A stretch of 64,000 nt of DNA, taken from contig CAVQEG010000001.1 of the NCBI GenBank assembly GCA_963711465.1, positions 1,116,001 to 1,180,000 of the forward strand, written 5' to 3'. A program made the translations under genes and the position numbers. The notes beneath the pieces were generated by a model. It ran no database searches. It worked only from the letters and a program-made list of their open reading frames with translations, and had not been told where the DNA came from. Below, piece after piece: positions 1 through 8,209 of the stretch (the stretch's first letter is position 1; every line of letters begins with the position of its first letter). This DNA is from CAVQEG01 sp963711465. GTDB taxonomy: Bacteria; Bacteroidota; Ignavibacteria; OLB7.

Positions 1-282
1 GACGTTCGTGGCTCGCACCCCCTTGCCGTACATGTCCAGTGCAAAGGCGATGTAACCCATCGAGGCGAGCTGCCGGACGCGAGCGCGCGTGTATTCGTCG
101 AGTCCCATCCATGCGTGCGCCACGAGAACACCGGGCCGAGCGGCGTCGGTGGAATCGTCGTAGGCCAGGTACCCCTGCATCACCACCCCGGCGTAGCTGT
201 AGTCGATGGTCCGCGTGACGATGCGTGCCGTTGCCATTCTCGGGATGATGATGAGTACGAGCGCGATGCCGAAGAATCTCAT
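1..282 (-). CDS. Dienelactone hydrolase-family protein, N-terminal part
   Basis: The minus strand from the ATG at 282 reads 94 codons to the window edge without a stop, so the C-terminus lies outside. The protein starts with a hydrophobic export signal (MRFFGIALVLIIIP) and continues with GVLVAHAWMGLDEYTRARV and then GYIAFALDMYGKG. This is the pattern of the first beta-strand, the oxyanion-hole loop and the D-x-YG-x-G segment of secreted dienelactone hydrolase-like alpha/beta hydrolases. The catalytic Cys/Ser, Asp and His would be in the missing part, so the substrate cannot be inferred. It lies 43 bp upstream of the amidohydrolase stop and may share its transcript. Confidence 0.7.
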   Translation of the reverse strand, partial: MRFFGIALVLIIIPRMATARIVTRTIDYSYAGVVMQGYLAYDDSTDAARPGVLVAHAWMGLDEYTRARVRQLASMGYIAFALDMYGKGVRATNV

Positions 283-325
283 GGTGCTGCCCTCGCATTG
301 CGTTGAATGTCTGCCAGCTCGTCGC

Positions 326-1552
326 TCACCGCAGGTCGCCAACGGGCGCTCGCTGGTCAGCGTCGAGAATCATCGATCGGGCCAGCCCCTCGGAATCGGT
401 GTCGACGACGGGCACCTCGATCGCTATGACACCGGGTCGCGTTCCGGGCAGGAATCGTCCAAGATCGGGGAATCCCAGAATCTCCGCACCATGCGCCGTC
501 AGCGCGCGCAGCAGCACCCGCGCGTCGAGTTCCGGAACATGCCGCAGCAGCAGCGCCGCCTCGTCGAACACATCCACCGATGGATTCGACCCGCGCCCGT
601 CGGTGCCGAACGCGAAGCGAATGCCGAGCGACACCATGGCGCGCACGTCCGGCAGCCGACCCGTGATGTGCAGGTTCGACGTCGGCGAAAGCACCACCCG
701 GACGCCCCTGCGGGCCAGCAACTCGAGTTCCGACCGCCGCGCGTCGGTCAGATGCACCGCAACGAAGTGATCATCGAGCAGACCGAGACGGTCGTAGAAT
801 TCGATCGGCGAATTCCCCGTTCCGCTCCAGCTCGGTTCCCACGAATCGACCGATCGAAGAAATTCCTCCCATCGTCCGCTCCCGGACTCGTACAACGCAC
901 GCTCCTCGGAATCCTCCGCCAGATGCTGGAACATGTTCACGCCCGCCCTGCGCGTACGATCGGCGATGGCCGACATGAGCCGGGGCGACACCGAGTACGG
1001 AGCGTGTGCACCGAGTGTGTGGGTGATGAATGGGGATCGTCGGTCGGACGGGATTGCCTCCGGGAGCCGGGATTCCGACACGGCGTCGGGAAAGCCGATG
1101 AGCTCATGGATGAACAGACATCGGATGCCTGAGGCGTCGATCGCCGGAAGGGTCGCGTCTGAATTCGTCACTTCCCCGATCGCGACCGTTCCACCCCGCT
1201 GCATCCGGTCGATGACCGCGCGAATCTGCTCGTCGCTTGCCGGTTCCGTTCGGCCTCGACGCTCCAGCAGACGGCCGACCCAGCCAACGAGCCCGTCACC
1301 GCCCGGAACGGGTTCCTCGATCGCTGCATCGATCAGGTGCACATGCGCGTTGATCACACCCGGAATGAGTACCTGTGCGTACACGACGCGATCGGCGCCG
1401 GTATCTGCCGCAGTGGCAGGAGCGCAATTGATGACGGTGCCCTCCTCGTCGAGCACCAGCGCGCCGTCGCGAAGCGGTTCGAGCGACTGTCCGGTAAAAA
1501 TTGCCTCGGCACGGAAGAGCGTTCGCCCCTCACCTCGCGATCGTGTCGTCAT
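326..1552 (-). CDS. Amidohydrolase-family metal-dependent deaminase/hydrolase
   Basis: A 408-residue cytosolic TIM-barrel amidohydrolase. Visible metal and catalytic elements are HVH at residues 70-72, GAHAPYSVSP with His183, HLAEDSEE with His210, a His at 267 and GTDGRGSNPS with Asp318. This is the layout of subtype-III enzymes such as chlorohydrolases, guanine deaminase and aminodeoxyfutalosine deaminase. The short length and the HxAE..E motif make a futalosine-pathway (menaquinone) deaminase possible, but the sequence alone does not decide it. The start is set at 1552 because this ATG overlaps the TGA of the upstream DinB-like gene (ATGA); the longer reading frame would run inside that gene. 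It is probably translationally coupled to it. Confidence 0.8.
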   Translation of the reverse strand: MTTRSRGEGRTLFRAEAIFTGQSLEPLRDGALVLDEEGTVINCAPATAADTGADRVVYAQVLIPGVINAHVHLIDAAIEEPVPGGDGLVGWVGRLLERRGRTEPASDEQIRAVIDRMQRGGTVAIGEVTNSDATLPAIDASGIRCLFIHELIGFPDAVSESRLPEAIPSDRRSPFITHTLGAHAPYSVSPRLMSAIADRTRRAGVNMFQHLAEDSEERALYESGSGRWEEFLRSVDSWEPSWSGTGNSPIEFYDRLGLLDDHFVAVHLTDARRSELELLARRGVRVVLSPTSNLHITGRLPDVRAMVSLGIRFAFGTDGRGSNPSVDVFDEAALLLRHVPELDARVLLRALTAHGAEILGFPDLGRFLPGTRPGVIAIEVPVVDTDSEGLARSMILDADQRAPVGDLR

Positions 1553-2247
1553 TGGGTGGGGAAGCCGGATTCGGCGAGAACCTGTCGCGCCTGCCAGAGG
1601 TGGCGGCGTTCGTGCGCAAGCGTCGTGGCGAACCACTCGTCCACCGTCAGTTTCAACAGATCACCGGCCGGCGATGCCACCAGGATCCTGTCGAGTTCGA
1701 GTCCGTCGGAACGCAGAATCAGATCGCGGAGCATCGACTGCAGGTGGAGGAACCGCTCCAGCGTCACGGCCGGCTCCTCGTCGTCGAGCGGAAGGTAGAC
1801 CTCGGGAGCACGGACGGCATACGAGGGTGGCGGCTCCATCGACTGGACGAACCAGTTGCCGAGCCGGGTGTGTTCGAACGGACCATGCCCGTTGACACCG
1901 CGACGTGCGGCGTCATCGATGGCATTGGAGAGCGGGCCGAGCAGCAGCGTACCCGCCTGCACCAGATGCGACAGGCACTGTGCAATCGACCACCGTGTCG
2001 GCGTTGCCTTCCACTGCAGTTGTCGGCGCGACAGGCCGGTGACGAGCCGCTGCGCATCGCGAACGATCGTATCGATCTCGCGGAGGAAGCGCTCGATCTC
2101 AACGTCGAACGAGTGCTCCGGGGCCGCCGAAGCGACGTCGAGGGATGCTGCGTGGGATGAGGCGAGGGTATCGGGTGGAATATCTGTCGATCGAGCATCC
2201 GGCGTTTGACGCTCGGATCTCATGACTGGCTGTCGTACTCGTTCCAT
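1549..2247 (-). CDS. DinB-like (DinB_2) family protein
   Basis: A protein of up to 232 residues with a four-helix DinB_2/YfiT-type fold from about residue 45. Helix 1 is followed by a WSIAQCLSHL segment carrying a candidate metal-binding His, and a second cluster near the C-terminus reads AHERRHLWQ. Family members are metal-binding proteins, some of them thiol transferases, but this protein's substrate is unknown. The N-terminal 40 residues are low-complexity. A second ATG at 2223 is an alternative start, and neither has a strong ribosome binding site. The 3' end overlaps the amidohydrolase start by ATGA. Confidence 0.7.
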   Translation of the reverse strand: MERVRQPVMRSERQTPDARSTDIPPDTLASSHAASLDVASAAPEHSFDVEIERFLREIDTIVRDAQRLVTGLSRRQLQWKATPTRWSIAQCLSHLVQAGTLLLGPLSNAIDDAARRGVNGHGPFEHTRLGNWFVQSMEPPPSYAVRAPEVYLPLDDEEPAVTLERFLHLQSMLRDLILRSDGLELDRILVASPAGDLLKLTVDEWFATTLAHERRHLWQARQVLAESGFPTQ

Positions 2248-2433
2248 AACGTAGGTTGGCAGTGCCTCCTGTATTGCGCGCGTGAGCTTCTGTGCCCTCT
2301 ACCGGCGTGCGGCCCGGGGAACCTTCGCCTCCCGAGTCAATTCGCAGCATCTGCATCCGGCTGTCGGATCAGCGCTCGGCTGTCTGGGAAGTGGCCGGCT
2401 ACCATCGGCCGGTTGGCGTGCTCCGCAGAAAAT

Positions 2434-2649
2434 TCAATCGAGGACGAACAGCACGACGGCGACGAGAATGGCGACGGCCAGCAGTACGAGCCCGAGGATT
2501 CTCAGCCAGAGCACCGGCAGCGCGTTGCTCTCCGCATCGGCTTCATCGCGCGCCTCGCGCTGAATCATCTTGGGAACGACGAAGGCAATAATGACACCAA
2601 AGAGGCCAAACATAACCATCCCCATGATCGCTCCGAAGTCTGGCTGCAT
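2434..2649 (-). CDS. Small two-helix membrane protein
   Basis: A 71-residue protein with two predicted transmembrane helices, at about residues 8-26 and 48-69, separated by an acidic and basic loop (QREARDEADAES). A GGAGGG ribosome binding site precedes the ATG at 2649 at good spacing, which supports a real gene despite its size. It is divergent from the EamA exporter. I do not recognise a named family. Nothing else is evident in 2248-2433. Confidence 0.6.
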   Translation of the reverse strand: MQPDFGAIMGMVMFGLFGVIIAFVVPKMIQREARDEADAESNALPVLWLRILGLVLLAVAILVAVVLFVLD

Positions 2650-2749
2650 TGAGCGGGCCCTCCAAATTCTGTGAGCATGTCGTTGCTGTGGTAAACTTCG
2701 GCATTTGCGAATCCCGACCCGAACGGGTGGTGTAACGGTGTATTATCAC

Positions 2750-3706
2750 ATGGAACGAAGGCGAGCCGAACTGTTTCTGCTGCTCACCACTCTGATTTGG
2801 GGCGGCACGTTCACAACCGCAAAGCAATTGCTCGACGGTGGACTCGATCCGGTAGCGCTGATGGCGTGGCGATTCACGCTCGCTTCAGTGATCTTCGGAG
2901 CCATCTATGCCCGCCGAATCGTGCGTCGGGCCGACGCGGCAACGATCCTCAACGGCTGCATCCTCGGCTTCTTCCTCTGGCTCGGTTTCGGCATGCAGAC
3001 CTTTGGCCTCGATGCCACCTCGAGCAGCCGATCCGGATTCATCACCGCCCTGTACGTGATCTTCACACCGATTCTCCAGACTGCATTCACCCGACGTCTG
3101 CCGGCGCGCCGCGTACTCGTCGGCGTCGTCCTCGTCGTCATCGGACTCGCCGCACTGACGTCTCCGGGTGGAACGCTTTCGGGTCTGCTCGAACCGTGGA
3201 AGGCGGGTGGATTCTCCGTCGGCGACGCGCTCACGCTGGGATGCGCGCTTGCGTTTGCCATTTACATCGTCGTGCTCGATCGCGTCTCTCGCGACAACGA
3301 CGACGTCGTCCTCACTGCCGCGCAGTTCGCCACCGTCGCCCTGCTGAGTCTTGGACACATGGTTCTCATCGGCCGCTTCGATGTGCCGTCCTCGGCCCCC
3401 GCATGGGGCGGCATGCTCTACCTGGCAGTGCTGGCGACGGTGGTGGCGACGTTCGTGCAGACGCGCTATCAGCGCGATACCTCGCCGACGCGGGCCGCGG
3501 TGATCTTCACGATGGAATCAGTGTTCGCGGCGATCCTGGCAGCAGTGATTCTGGGCGAGCGGCTCGGGCCGGTCGCACTGGCCGGAGGTGCACTGATCAT
3601 TACGGGTCTGCTGGTCACCGAGCTCGGAGGGCGTGCCAATACGAGTTCGCTCGCCGCCGATTCCGGCTCCGAGGTGCCTACGTCGAAGCGTGGCGACCCT
3701 CGGTGA
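2750..3706 (+). CDS. EamA/DMT-family transporter
   Basis: A 318-residue inner-membrane protein with about ten hydrophobic helices and the duplicated EamA repeat. The first half starts with LFLLLTTLIWGGTFTTAKQL, the typical W-G-x-x-F signature, and the second half ends with the conserved P-T-R-A..F.ES.FA.I....GE.L pattern near residues 245-275. Such proteins export or import amino acids or metabolites, and the substrate is unknown. The start is placed at MERRRAEL (2750); an upstream in-frame ATG at 2705 is possible but adds a soluble, non-conserved stretch. The 3' end overlaps the convergent gene by 29 bp. Confidence 0.85.
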   Translation: MERRRAELFLLLTTLIWGGTFTTAKQLLDGGLDPVALMAWRFTLASVIFGAIYARRIVRRADAATILNGCILGFFLWLGFGMQTFGLDATSSSRSGFITALYVIFTPILQTAFTRRLPARRVLVGVVLVVIGLAALTSPGGTLSGLLEPWKAGGFSVGDALTLGCALAFAIYIVVLDRVSRDNDDVVLTAAQFATVALLSLGHMVLIGRFDVPSSAPAWGGMLYLAVLATVVATFVQTRYQRDTSPTRAAVIFTMESVFAAILAAVILGERLGPVALAGGALIITGLLVTELGGRANTSSLAADSGSEVPTSKRGDPR

Positions 3707-4088
3707 CCAGGAGCACCCGCTGACGATCGATGGGGAACATGCCGACCCAGCGTCGGTCCGCAGGGGGAATGTCGAGCGAACGAAAGTCGAGATACCCCTC
3801 CTCATTCCTGTCGAACACCCGCGCATGCTGGGCGCGATCGTCGTCCCGCTGCAGAATCAAGAGCAGCCCGCTGTCGGCACCCTCGGGAGGCTTCGGAGCA
3901 TTGACGTCCAGGGTCGACCTCAGCGAATTGAACGCCAGGAAGGGAAGTCCCTCGACGTCGACCTGCACCAGATGCCACCCGTTGTCGAACAGATCGTTGA
4001 GCCGATCGACATCGTCGTAGCCGTGGATGACGATGAACGCCCAGTGCTCCGGATCGGCGCAGAACGTATTGAGACCTGGTACCGCCAT
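3678..4088 (-). CDS. Hypothetical protein downstream of paaD
   Basis: A 136-residue soluble protein with no signal peptide or membrane helix. I do not recognise it. It has a mixed alpha/beta pattern (HWAFIVIHGYDDVDRLND, then LVQVDVEGLPFLAF, then a C-terminal strand-rich part). It begins 33 bp after the paaD stop on the same strand, so it may be the last gene of the phenylacetate cluster. Its last 29 bp overlap the end of the convergent transporter gene. Confidence 0.6.
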   Translation of the reverse strand: MAVPGLNTFCADPEHWAFIVIHGYDDVDRLNDLFDNGWHLVQVDVEGLPFLAFNSLRSTLDVNAPKPPEGADSGLLLILQRDDDRAQHARVFDRNEEGYLDFRSLDIPPADRRWVGMFPIDRQRVLLVTEGRHAST

Positions 4089-4121
4089 GGTGGTAATCCC
4101 TTCTCGGTGCGATGTGCGCCT

Positions 4122-4604
4122 TCAGACCGGCTTGAACGCCTCGAAGGCCTGATGGCACTCGTTGCAGAAATGAATCGACCGACACAGCGTCGGCCCGAAC
4201 GGCGACTGCAGCGTCGTATGCCGACTGCCGCAGTATGGGCAGGCGATGTCGTTGAGCACGTCCAGCTCGAGTACCCCTTCGAATTTCGGCGGCTCGGCAA
4301 GACCGTGCTGGTGCAGTGCCCGGCGCCCCTCCTCTGTCAGTCGATTGCTCGACCACGGTTCGTCGAAATTCATTTCGACCTCGATCGTTGCGAACCCCAT
4401 CGCTTCCAGGCGCGCGCGAACATCCGCCTTCATGTAGTCCATGGCCGGACATCCGACGAACGTGGGAGTCATGGTCACGTGAACGCGATCATCATGCACC
4501 TGCACATCGGTGATCACGCCGAGGTCGACCAGTGAGATCGTCGGAATCTCCGGGTCTTTGACATCCCTGAGTGCTTCGAGTACGTCGGCCTTCGTCGTTT
4601 CCAT
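4122..4604 (-). CDS. paaD: Phenylacetyl-CoA epoxidase maturation subunit PaaD
   Basis: A 160-residue PaaD/PaaJ protein. The N-terminal half is a MIP18/SufT-like (DUF59) domain with KDPEIPTISLVDLGVI and VTMTPTFVGCPAM, the latter carrying the conserved Cys. The C-terminal part is a zinc-ribbon-like tail with CPYCGS and CNECHQAFEAFKP. PaaD helps assemble the iron cofactors of the ring-1,2-phenylacetyl-CoA epoxidase. The start is METTKADVL at 4604, with an AGG ten bases upstream; the upstream ATG at 4625 adds seven unlikely residues. It lies 89 bp after paaC on the same strand. Confidence 0.93.
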   Translation of the reverse strand: METTKADVLEALRDVKDPEIPTISLVDLGVITDVQVHDDRVHVTMTPTFVGCPAMDYMKADVRARLEAMGFATIEVEMNFDEPWSSNRLTEEGRRALHQHGLAEPPKFEGVLELDVLNDIACPYCGSRHTTLQSPFGPTLCRSIHFCNECHQAFEAFKPV

Positions 4605-4693
4605 CGTGCAATACCTACGGTGCATGTAGCGCGCAATTCTGACGCCGTCCTCGCCGGCCCGTTGCCACCCTCCTCAGGCTCGTCGCAGGCGGC

Positions 4694-5473
4694 CTACCAT
4701 TCGGCAGCGGGGTCGATACGGAAGACTTCGCCCATTTCCTCGAGGAGCGGCTCGAGATATTCCGTGTGATACCCCTTCCGCCCGCCATACACCGGGGTCA
4801 CGCCGCTCAGGTCGGGCACCAGGAGGCCATCGGCCGTCAACTGCTCGGTAATGAGATTCAACCACCGCGCCTGCAGTTCCGATTCCCCCTGAAACACACC
4901 ACGGTCACGCAGCTCCTGGTCGAATTCCGATGGTTCGAAGATTCCAAGGGCGTAGGCAAACGCTTCGTCGAGCGCGTGCTGCATGCGGATGCGACTCTCA
5001 TCGTTGCCCTGGGCGGAGAGCTGCCGCACCCACGTGGTTCCGTGGAAGACGTGGTACTTGATTTCGCCCCGAATTTTCCGCGCCAGTTTCGCCAGCGCGT
5101 CCAGCGACGAACCCTCGAGCATCTGGAAGCGAATCGCCTCGGCGGTGTCGAACAGGTAATGGCGCATGAGACTGAAGTCGTATTCGCCAATGGGGAGCTC
5201 GACGAACTGACAGCATCGAAATGCCGGCGCGTTCCGCGTGAATGCGATCGTGTCGGGTTCGGCCTCACCCATCGAATGCAGCAGTTCGTAGAGAGCGTGG
5301 GCATGCCCGAGCTTGTCCTGCGCGATCGACGAGAAGGCGATGTCCTCCTCGAGGATCGGACCGAGGCCGGTCCATTCGGAATTCCGATGTGCGACGATCA
5401 GTTCGTCATCGGCCATACGGTAGAGCAGATCGCTGACGGCAGCGTCGGCACTTGATGGGTTGTCGTTATTCAT
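4694..5473 (-). CDS. paaC: Phenylacetyl-CoA epoxidase structural subunit PaaC
   Basis: A 259-residue ferritin-like protein matching PaaC, the structural partner of the catalytic PaaA subunit in the oxygenase that converts phenylacetyl-CoA to the ring-1,2-epoxide. Typical stretches are ADDELIVAHRNSEWTG, AQDKLGHAHALYELL and KYHVFHGTTWVRQL, ending with YGGRKGYHTEYLEPLLEEM. The start at 5473 overlaps the paaB stop by eight bases (ATGAATAA), which indicates translational coupling. The longer reading frame is a shadow through paaB. Confidence 0.95.
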   Translation of the reverse strand: MNNDNPSSADAAVSDLLYRMADDELIVAHRNSEWTGLGPILEEDIAFSSIAQDKLGHAHALYELLHSMGEAEPDTIAFTRNAPAFRCCQFVELPIGEYDFSLMRHYLFDTAEAIRFQMLEGSSLDALAKLARKIRGEIKYHVFHGTTWVRQLSAQGNDESRIRMQHALDEAFAYALGIFEPSEFDQELRDRGVFQGESELQARWLNLITEQLTADGLLVPDLSGVTPVYGGRKGYHTEYLEPLLEEMGEVFRIDPAAEW

Positions 5474-5912
5474 GGGCGGCGGGTGTCGTGTCGTGCGTAG
5501 TGTTGGGTGCTGGAGCGTCTCCCGATTCTGCTTCCTTCCGCTCGGCCTTGTACTTCTTGATTTTGCCGCCGACGCGATAGCCCTTGGCCTCGCGATAGTC
5601 CTTTTCGACGGCCGAGGCGAAGATATCCGAATCCTCCTCCATGCCGATGACGGCGATATCGGAAGTGCGCGCAACCCACAGACCGATCGTTCGGGAGCGT
5701 CGCCCGTATTGTTCCTTGGCGAACAGCAGGGCCATCTCGTGGTTGGGCGCATGCAGCGACCCGACGTGCATGGGATGTTCGCCCCGCTTTTCGATGTGGA
5801 AGACCTCGTAGGTCTCCATCTGATCGTGTTCTGACGGTGGCTGCCATCCTTCGACGTAATTGGTGGGCAGGCCGGCGCGCGTGATGCGCGGATCGAGCGA
5901 TTTAATCTTCAT
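5466..5912 (-). CDS. paaB: Phenylacetyl-CoA epoxidase subunit PaaB
   Basis: A 148-residue PaaB. After a lineage-specific N-terminal extension (MKIKSLDPRITRAGLP) comes the conserved body METYEVFHIEKRGEHPMHVG, then HAPNHEMALLFAKEQYGRR and WVARTSDI. PaaB bridges PaaAC heterodimers. It is longer than the roughly 95-residue enterobacterial protein because of the extension and a Lys/Glu-rich C-terminal tail. It overlaps paaC by eight bases and is separated from paaA by a 107-bp gap that holds a nested hairpin. Confidence 0.93.
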   Translation of the reverse strand: MKIKSLDPRITRAGLPTNYVEGWQPPSEHDQMETYEVFHIEKRGEHPMHVGSLHAPNHEMALLFAKEQYGRRSRTIGLWVARTSDIAVIGMEEDSDIFASAVEKDYREAKGYRVGGKIKKYKAERKEAESGDAPAPNTTHDTTPAAHE

Positions 5913-5942
5913 GTGGAAATCCAGATTGCTCAACAGCAACGA

Positions 5943-5985
5943 TCCCGTAGGGAATCCGAGCGTGCTCGGCGTGACCACTACGGGA
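5943..5985 (-). promoter_or_regulatory. Nested hairpin between paaA and paaB
   Basis: The outer arms are an 8-bp perfect inverted repeat (TCCCGTAG at 5943-5950, CTACGGGA at 5978-5985). Inside lies a second stem, CCGAG-CGTG-CTCGG, at 5956-5969. It has no T-tract, so it is not a classical terminator. It could be an mRNA processing or stabilising element that sets unequal PaaA and PaaB/C/D levels, but that role is inference. Confidence 0.5.
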
Positions 5986-6019
5986 CCATTGTAATTCGTG
6001 GGGAGGGCGGACTCGACGC

Positions 6020-7006
6020 TCAGGCGAGCGGTGTAACGTACTGCATTGTCGGACGCGCCAGTGCCTGGCGCACCCAACGTCCGTGTTCCTCCGCCATCCG
6101 GCGTACGGCCAGACGTTCGGCATTGCAGGGACCGTCGCCGTTGATCACACGTTTGAATTCGTCCCAGTCGGGATCGGAATACTCCCACATTCCGGTCGCG
6201 GAATTCTTGCGGAGTTTTTCGTCCGGTACGGTCAGTCCGAGTTCCCAGATCTTCGGTACGTAGGTATCGAGGAACTCCTGCCGCATCTCGTCATTGGTAG
6301 CCATTTTCACCTTCCACCGCACGAGTTTCTCCGTATGCACCGACACCTTGTCTGGGGGACCGTGGAAATGCATGATCGGCTTCCACCACCGGTTGAGTGC
6401 CTCCTGCACCATCTTCCGCTGCGTCGGCGTTCCGGTCGCGAGCGTGACGACGTTGTCGTAGCCGTACTTGAGGTGGAAGGACTCTTCGGTACAGATGCGG
6501 TCGAGTGCGCGTGTGTACGGGCCGTAGGAACCCTTCGCATTGGTGACCTGATTGATGATCGCACCGGCATCGATCAGCCATGCGATGATCGCCGTGTCGG
6601 CCCACGTCTCGGCGGGGTAGTTGAAGACGTTGGAATACTTGGACTTTCCGGTGATCAGGTCGTTGATCATATCCTCGCGCTTCTTGCCGAGGGTTTCGGC
6701 GGCATTGTACAGCAGCTGGGCATGTCCGACCTCGTCCTGCACCTTGGCCATGAGCGCCATTTTCCGTTTGAAGCCGGGGGCGCGCGTAATCCAGGTGCCT
6801 TCGGGCAGCGCGCCGATGATTTCCGAGTGCGCGTGCTGCTCGATCATTCGAACGAGCTGGCGACGGTACTCGCGCGGCATCCAGTCGTGCGGTTCGATCT
6901 TCTCACCGCGATCGATGCGGGCCTCGAACTCCGCGAGTTTCGCGGGATCCTCCACCTGGCTGCGATCGTCCTCCGGCGCGTCGATCACTGACATGTTTCC
7001 GTACAT
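6020..7006 (-). CDS. paaA: Phenylacetyl-CoA epoxidase catalytic subunit PaaA
   Basis: A 328-residue diiron oxygenase subunit. The ligand motifs are visible as DEVGHAQLLYNAAETLGK (Glu92, His95) and CTEESFHLKYGYDN (Glu174/175, His178). The family signature RAPGFKRKMALMAKVQ and the C-terminal WEYSDPDWDEFKRVINGDGP block are also present. It epoxidises the aromatic ring of phenylacetyl-CoA together with PaaB/C. An AGGAG precedes the ATG at 7006. It is the first gene of the cluster; the usual reductase PaaE, ligase PaaK and ring-opening PaaZ are not in this window, so electrons must come from a reductase encoded elsewhere. Confidence 0.95.
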   Translation of the reverse strand: MYGNMSVIDAPEDDRSQVEDPAKLAEFEARIDRGEKIEPHDWMPREYRRQLVRMIEQHAHSEIIGALPEGTWITRAPGFKRKMALMAKVQDEVGHAQLLYNAAETLGKKREDMINDLITGKSKYSNVFNYPAETWADTAIIAWLIDAGAIINQVTNAKGSYGPYTRALDRICTEESFHLKYGYDNVVTLATGTPTQRKMVQEALNRWWKPIMHFHGPPDKVSVHTEKLVRWKVKMATNDEMRQEFLDTYVPKIWELGLTVPDEKLRKNSATGMWEYSDPDWDEFKRVINGDGPCNAERLAVRRMAEEHGRWVRQALARPTMQYVTPLA

Positions 7007-7161
7007 CGGCTCCTGCTCCTATCTATGAAACGTGCGTGTGCAAGGTTCGGGTGAAAAATACGAAACGTGGCTCGTCCGCTCGGTTCGCTTCCAATCGTTG
7101 ACTACCACCAGCTCCCTGACTGTAACGACGACGTGCCCCGTACGACCGTGTCCGATGCGGT

Positions 7162-7569
7162 TCACTCCTCCTGGTCGGCGTCCAGGAACCGTACCTCCAC
7201 GATCGGCACGACGTCGTCGGAGCCCTGCTGACGGCGCTCGAACTGAAGCAGATCGTAGTAGTGACACCGCCCGCCGGTCTCCGCCGGCCAGTCCCGACAG
7301 ACCTGCGGACGCCCGTCGTATATCGTGCAAACACGCCGCTGTTGATCGAGAAACATGCAGGTCTCCTCGAAGATCCGGTCCGGAACGCGCTTGAGCACAC
7401 GCTCCTTCGACTCCGGATGGATGTGGGTGAACTTGCGGGCAGCAGTCTTCGGCTTGACGCCGAAGTGCTTTGCAAGCCGCTTCAGATCACGGTCGGTCAC
7501 CTCCACCCGTTCGTAGATCGAGCAGCAGTAGCCGACGCACTTGAGACAGTCGAACTTCGCCTTGGACAT
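7162..7569 (-). CDS. YkgJ-family cysteine cluster protein
   Basis: A 135-residue protein with the CxxCx3CC cluster at Cys8, Cys11, Cys15 and Cys16, and later Cys71, Cys81, Cys91 and Cys102. It contains CTIYDGRPQVCRDWP, typical of the zinc/iron-chelating YkgJ (CxxCxxxxCC) family. The biochemical role of the family is unsettled; a metal cluster is expected. The start MSKAKFDCLKC at 7569 is preferred over the longer frame, whose N-terminus is Arg-rich and non-conserved. It lies 155 bp upstream of paaA on the same strand. Confidence 0.8.
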   Translation of the reverse strand: MSKAKFDCLKCVGYCCSIYERVEVTDRDLKRLAKHFGVKPKTAARKFTHIHPESKERVLKRVPDRIFEETCMFLDQQRRVCTIYDGRPQVCRDWPAETGGRCHYYDLLQFERRQQGSDDVVPIVEVRFLDADQEE

Positions 7570-7704
7570 CGTGGTCGCATGCGTTGGTGGGGACCGGCGC
7601 AACCCTGCGGCGGAGCCGGGACAGAACAGCAAGATACGACCGCCCGAGCGGCGTTCAATCACCCCGCGACACCCCGCGAATCGCAACCGGCTGCCTATGC
7701 ACGC

Positions 7705-8079
7705 TCACGTCGCGAAGGCGAGCACGTGCCCGTCCGGATCGGCGACGTACCCGGCGCGGTCGCCCCAGGATCGTTCCTCGATCGGACTGAGGACCGTTGC
7801 ACCGTGATCGATTGCCCGGGCGAACATCGCGTCGGGATCATCGACGCGAACGTACAGTTCGATCCGGGGAATTCCCGTTGCGCCGTGAGGATCGGCGATC
7901 GCTCCGCCCAGCAGCCGCACGATTCCCTGCTCGGGCATCAGTCCGAGGATATGGTGCTCCGAGAGAAGGAATTCCGTCATGCCGGGAACGTCGAGTGTCG
8001 GTTGAAGTCCGAAGACGGCCCGGTAGAAGTCACGGCTGACCGCCTGATCGGCGACAAACAGAATCGTGTGGACGGTCAT
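7705..8079 (-). CDS. VOC (glyoxalase/bleomycin-resistance fold) family protein
   Basis: A 124-residue vicinal-oxygen-chelate protein. It has the two beta-alpha-beta-beta-beta halves, beginning MTVHTILFVADQAVSRDFY and ending with GYVADPDGHVLAFAT, the usual DPDGH closing motif. The ligand set is not certain, so the enzyme activity is unknown. The start is the ATG at 8079; the longer frame would run into the divergent lipoprotein gene. A 130-bp divergent promoter region (8080-8209) separates it from that gene. Confidence 0.8.
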   Translation of the reverse strand: MTVHTILFVADQAVSRDFYRAVFGLQPTLDVPGMTEFLLSEHHILGLMPEQGIVRLLGGAIADPHGATGIPRIELYVRVDDPDAMFARAIDHGATVLSPIEERSWGDRAGYVADPDGHVLAFAT

Positions 8080-8209
8080 TTTAAACCCATAATTCGGATT
8101 GCAATAACGGCTTTGGCGCGGACCGCTGCTTTGCGCTTGTCGGTTTGTTCGCTTCCCGCGAGCTTGCTGCAGACTCCCCCGTTCTCCTGTACCTGCCCAC
8201 ACCCGCACA

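Noticed and set aside
206..1132. Long plus-strand ORF of 308 codons opposite the amidohydrolase
   Set aside because: It is the complement shadow of a recognisable enzyme with catalytic motifs; the translation is Arg/Pro/His-rich and has no domain.
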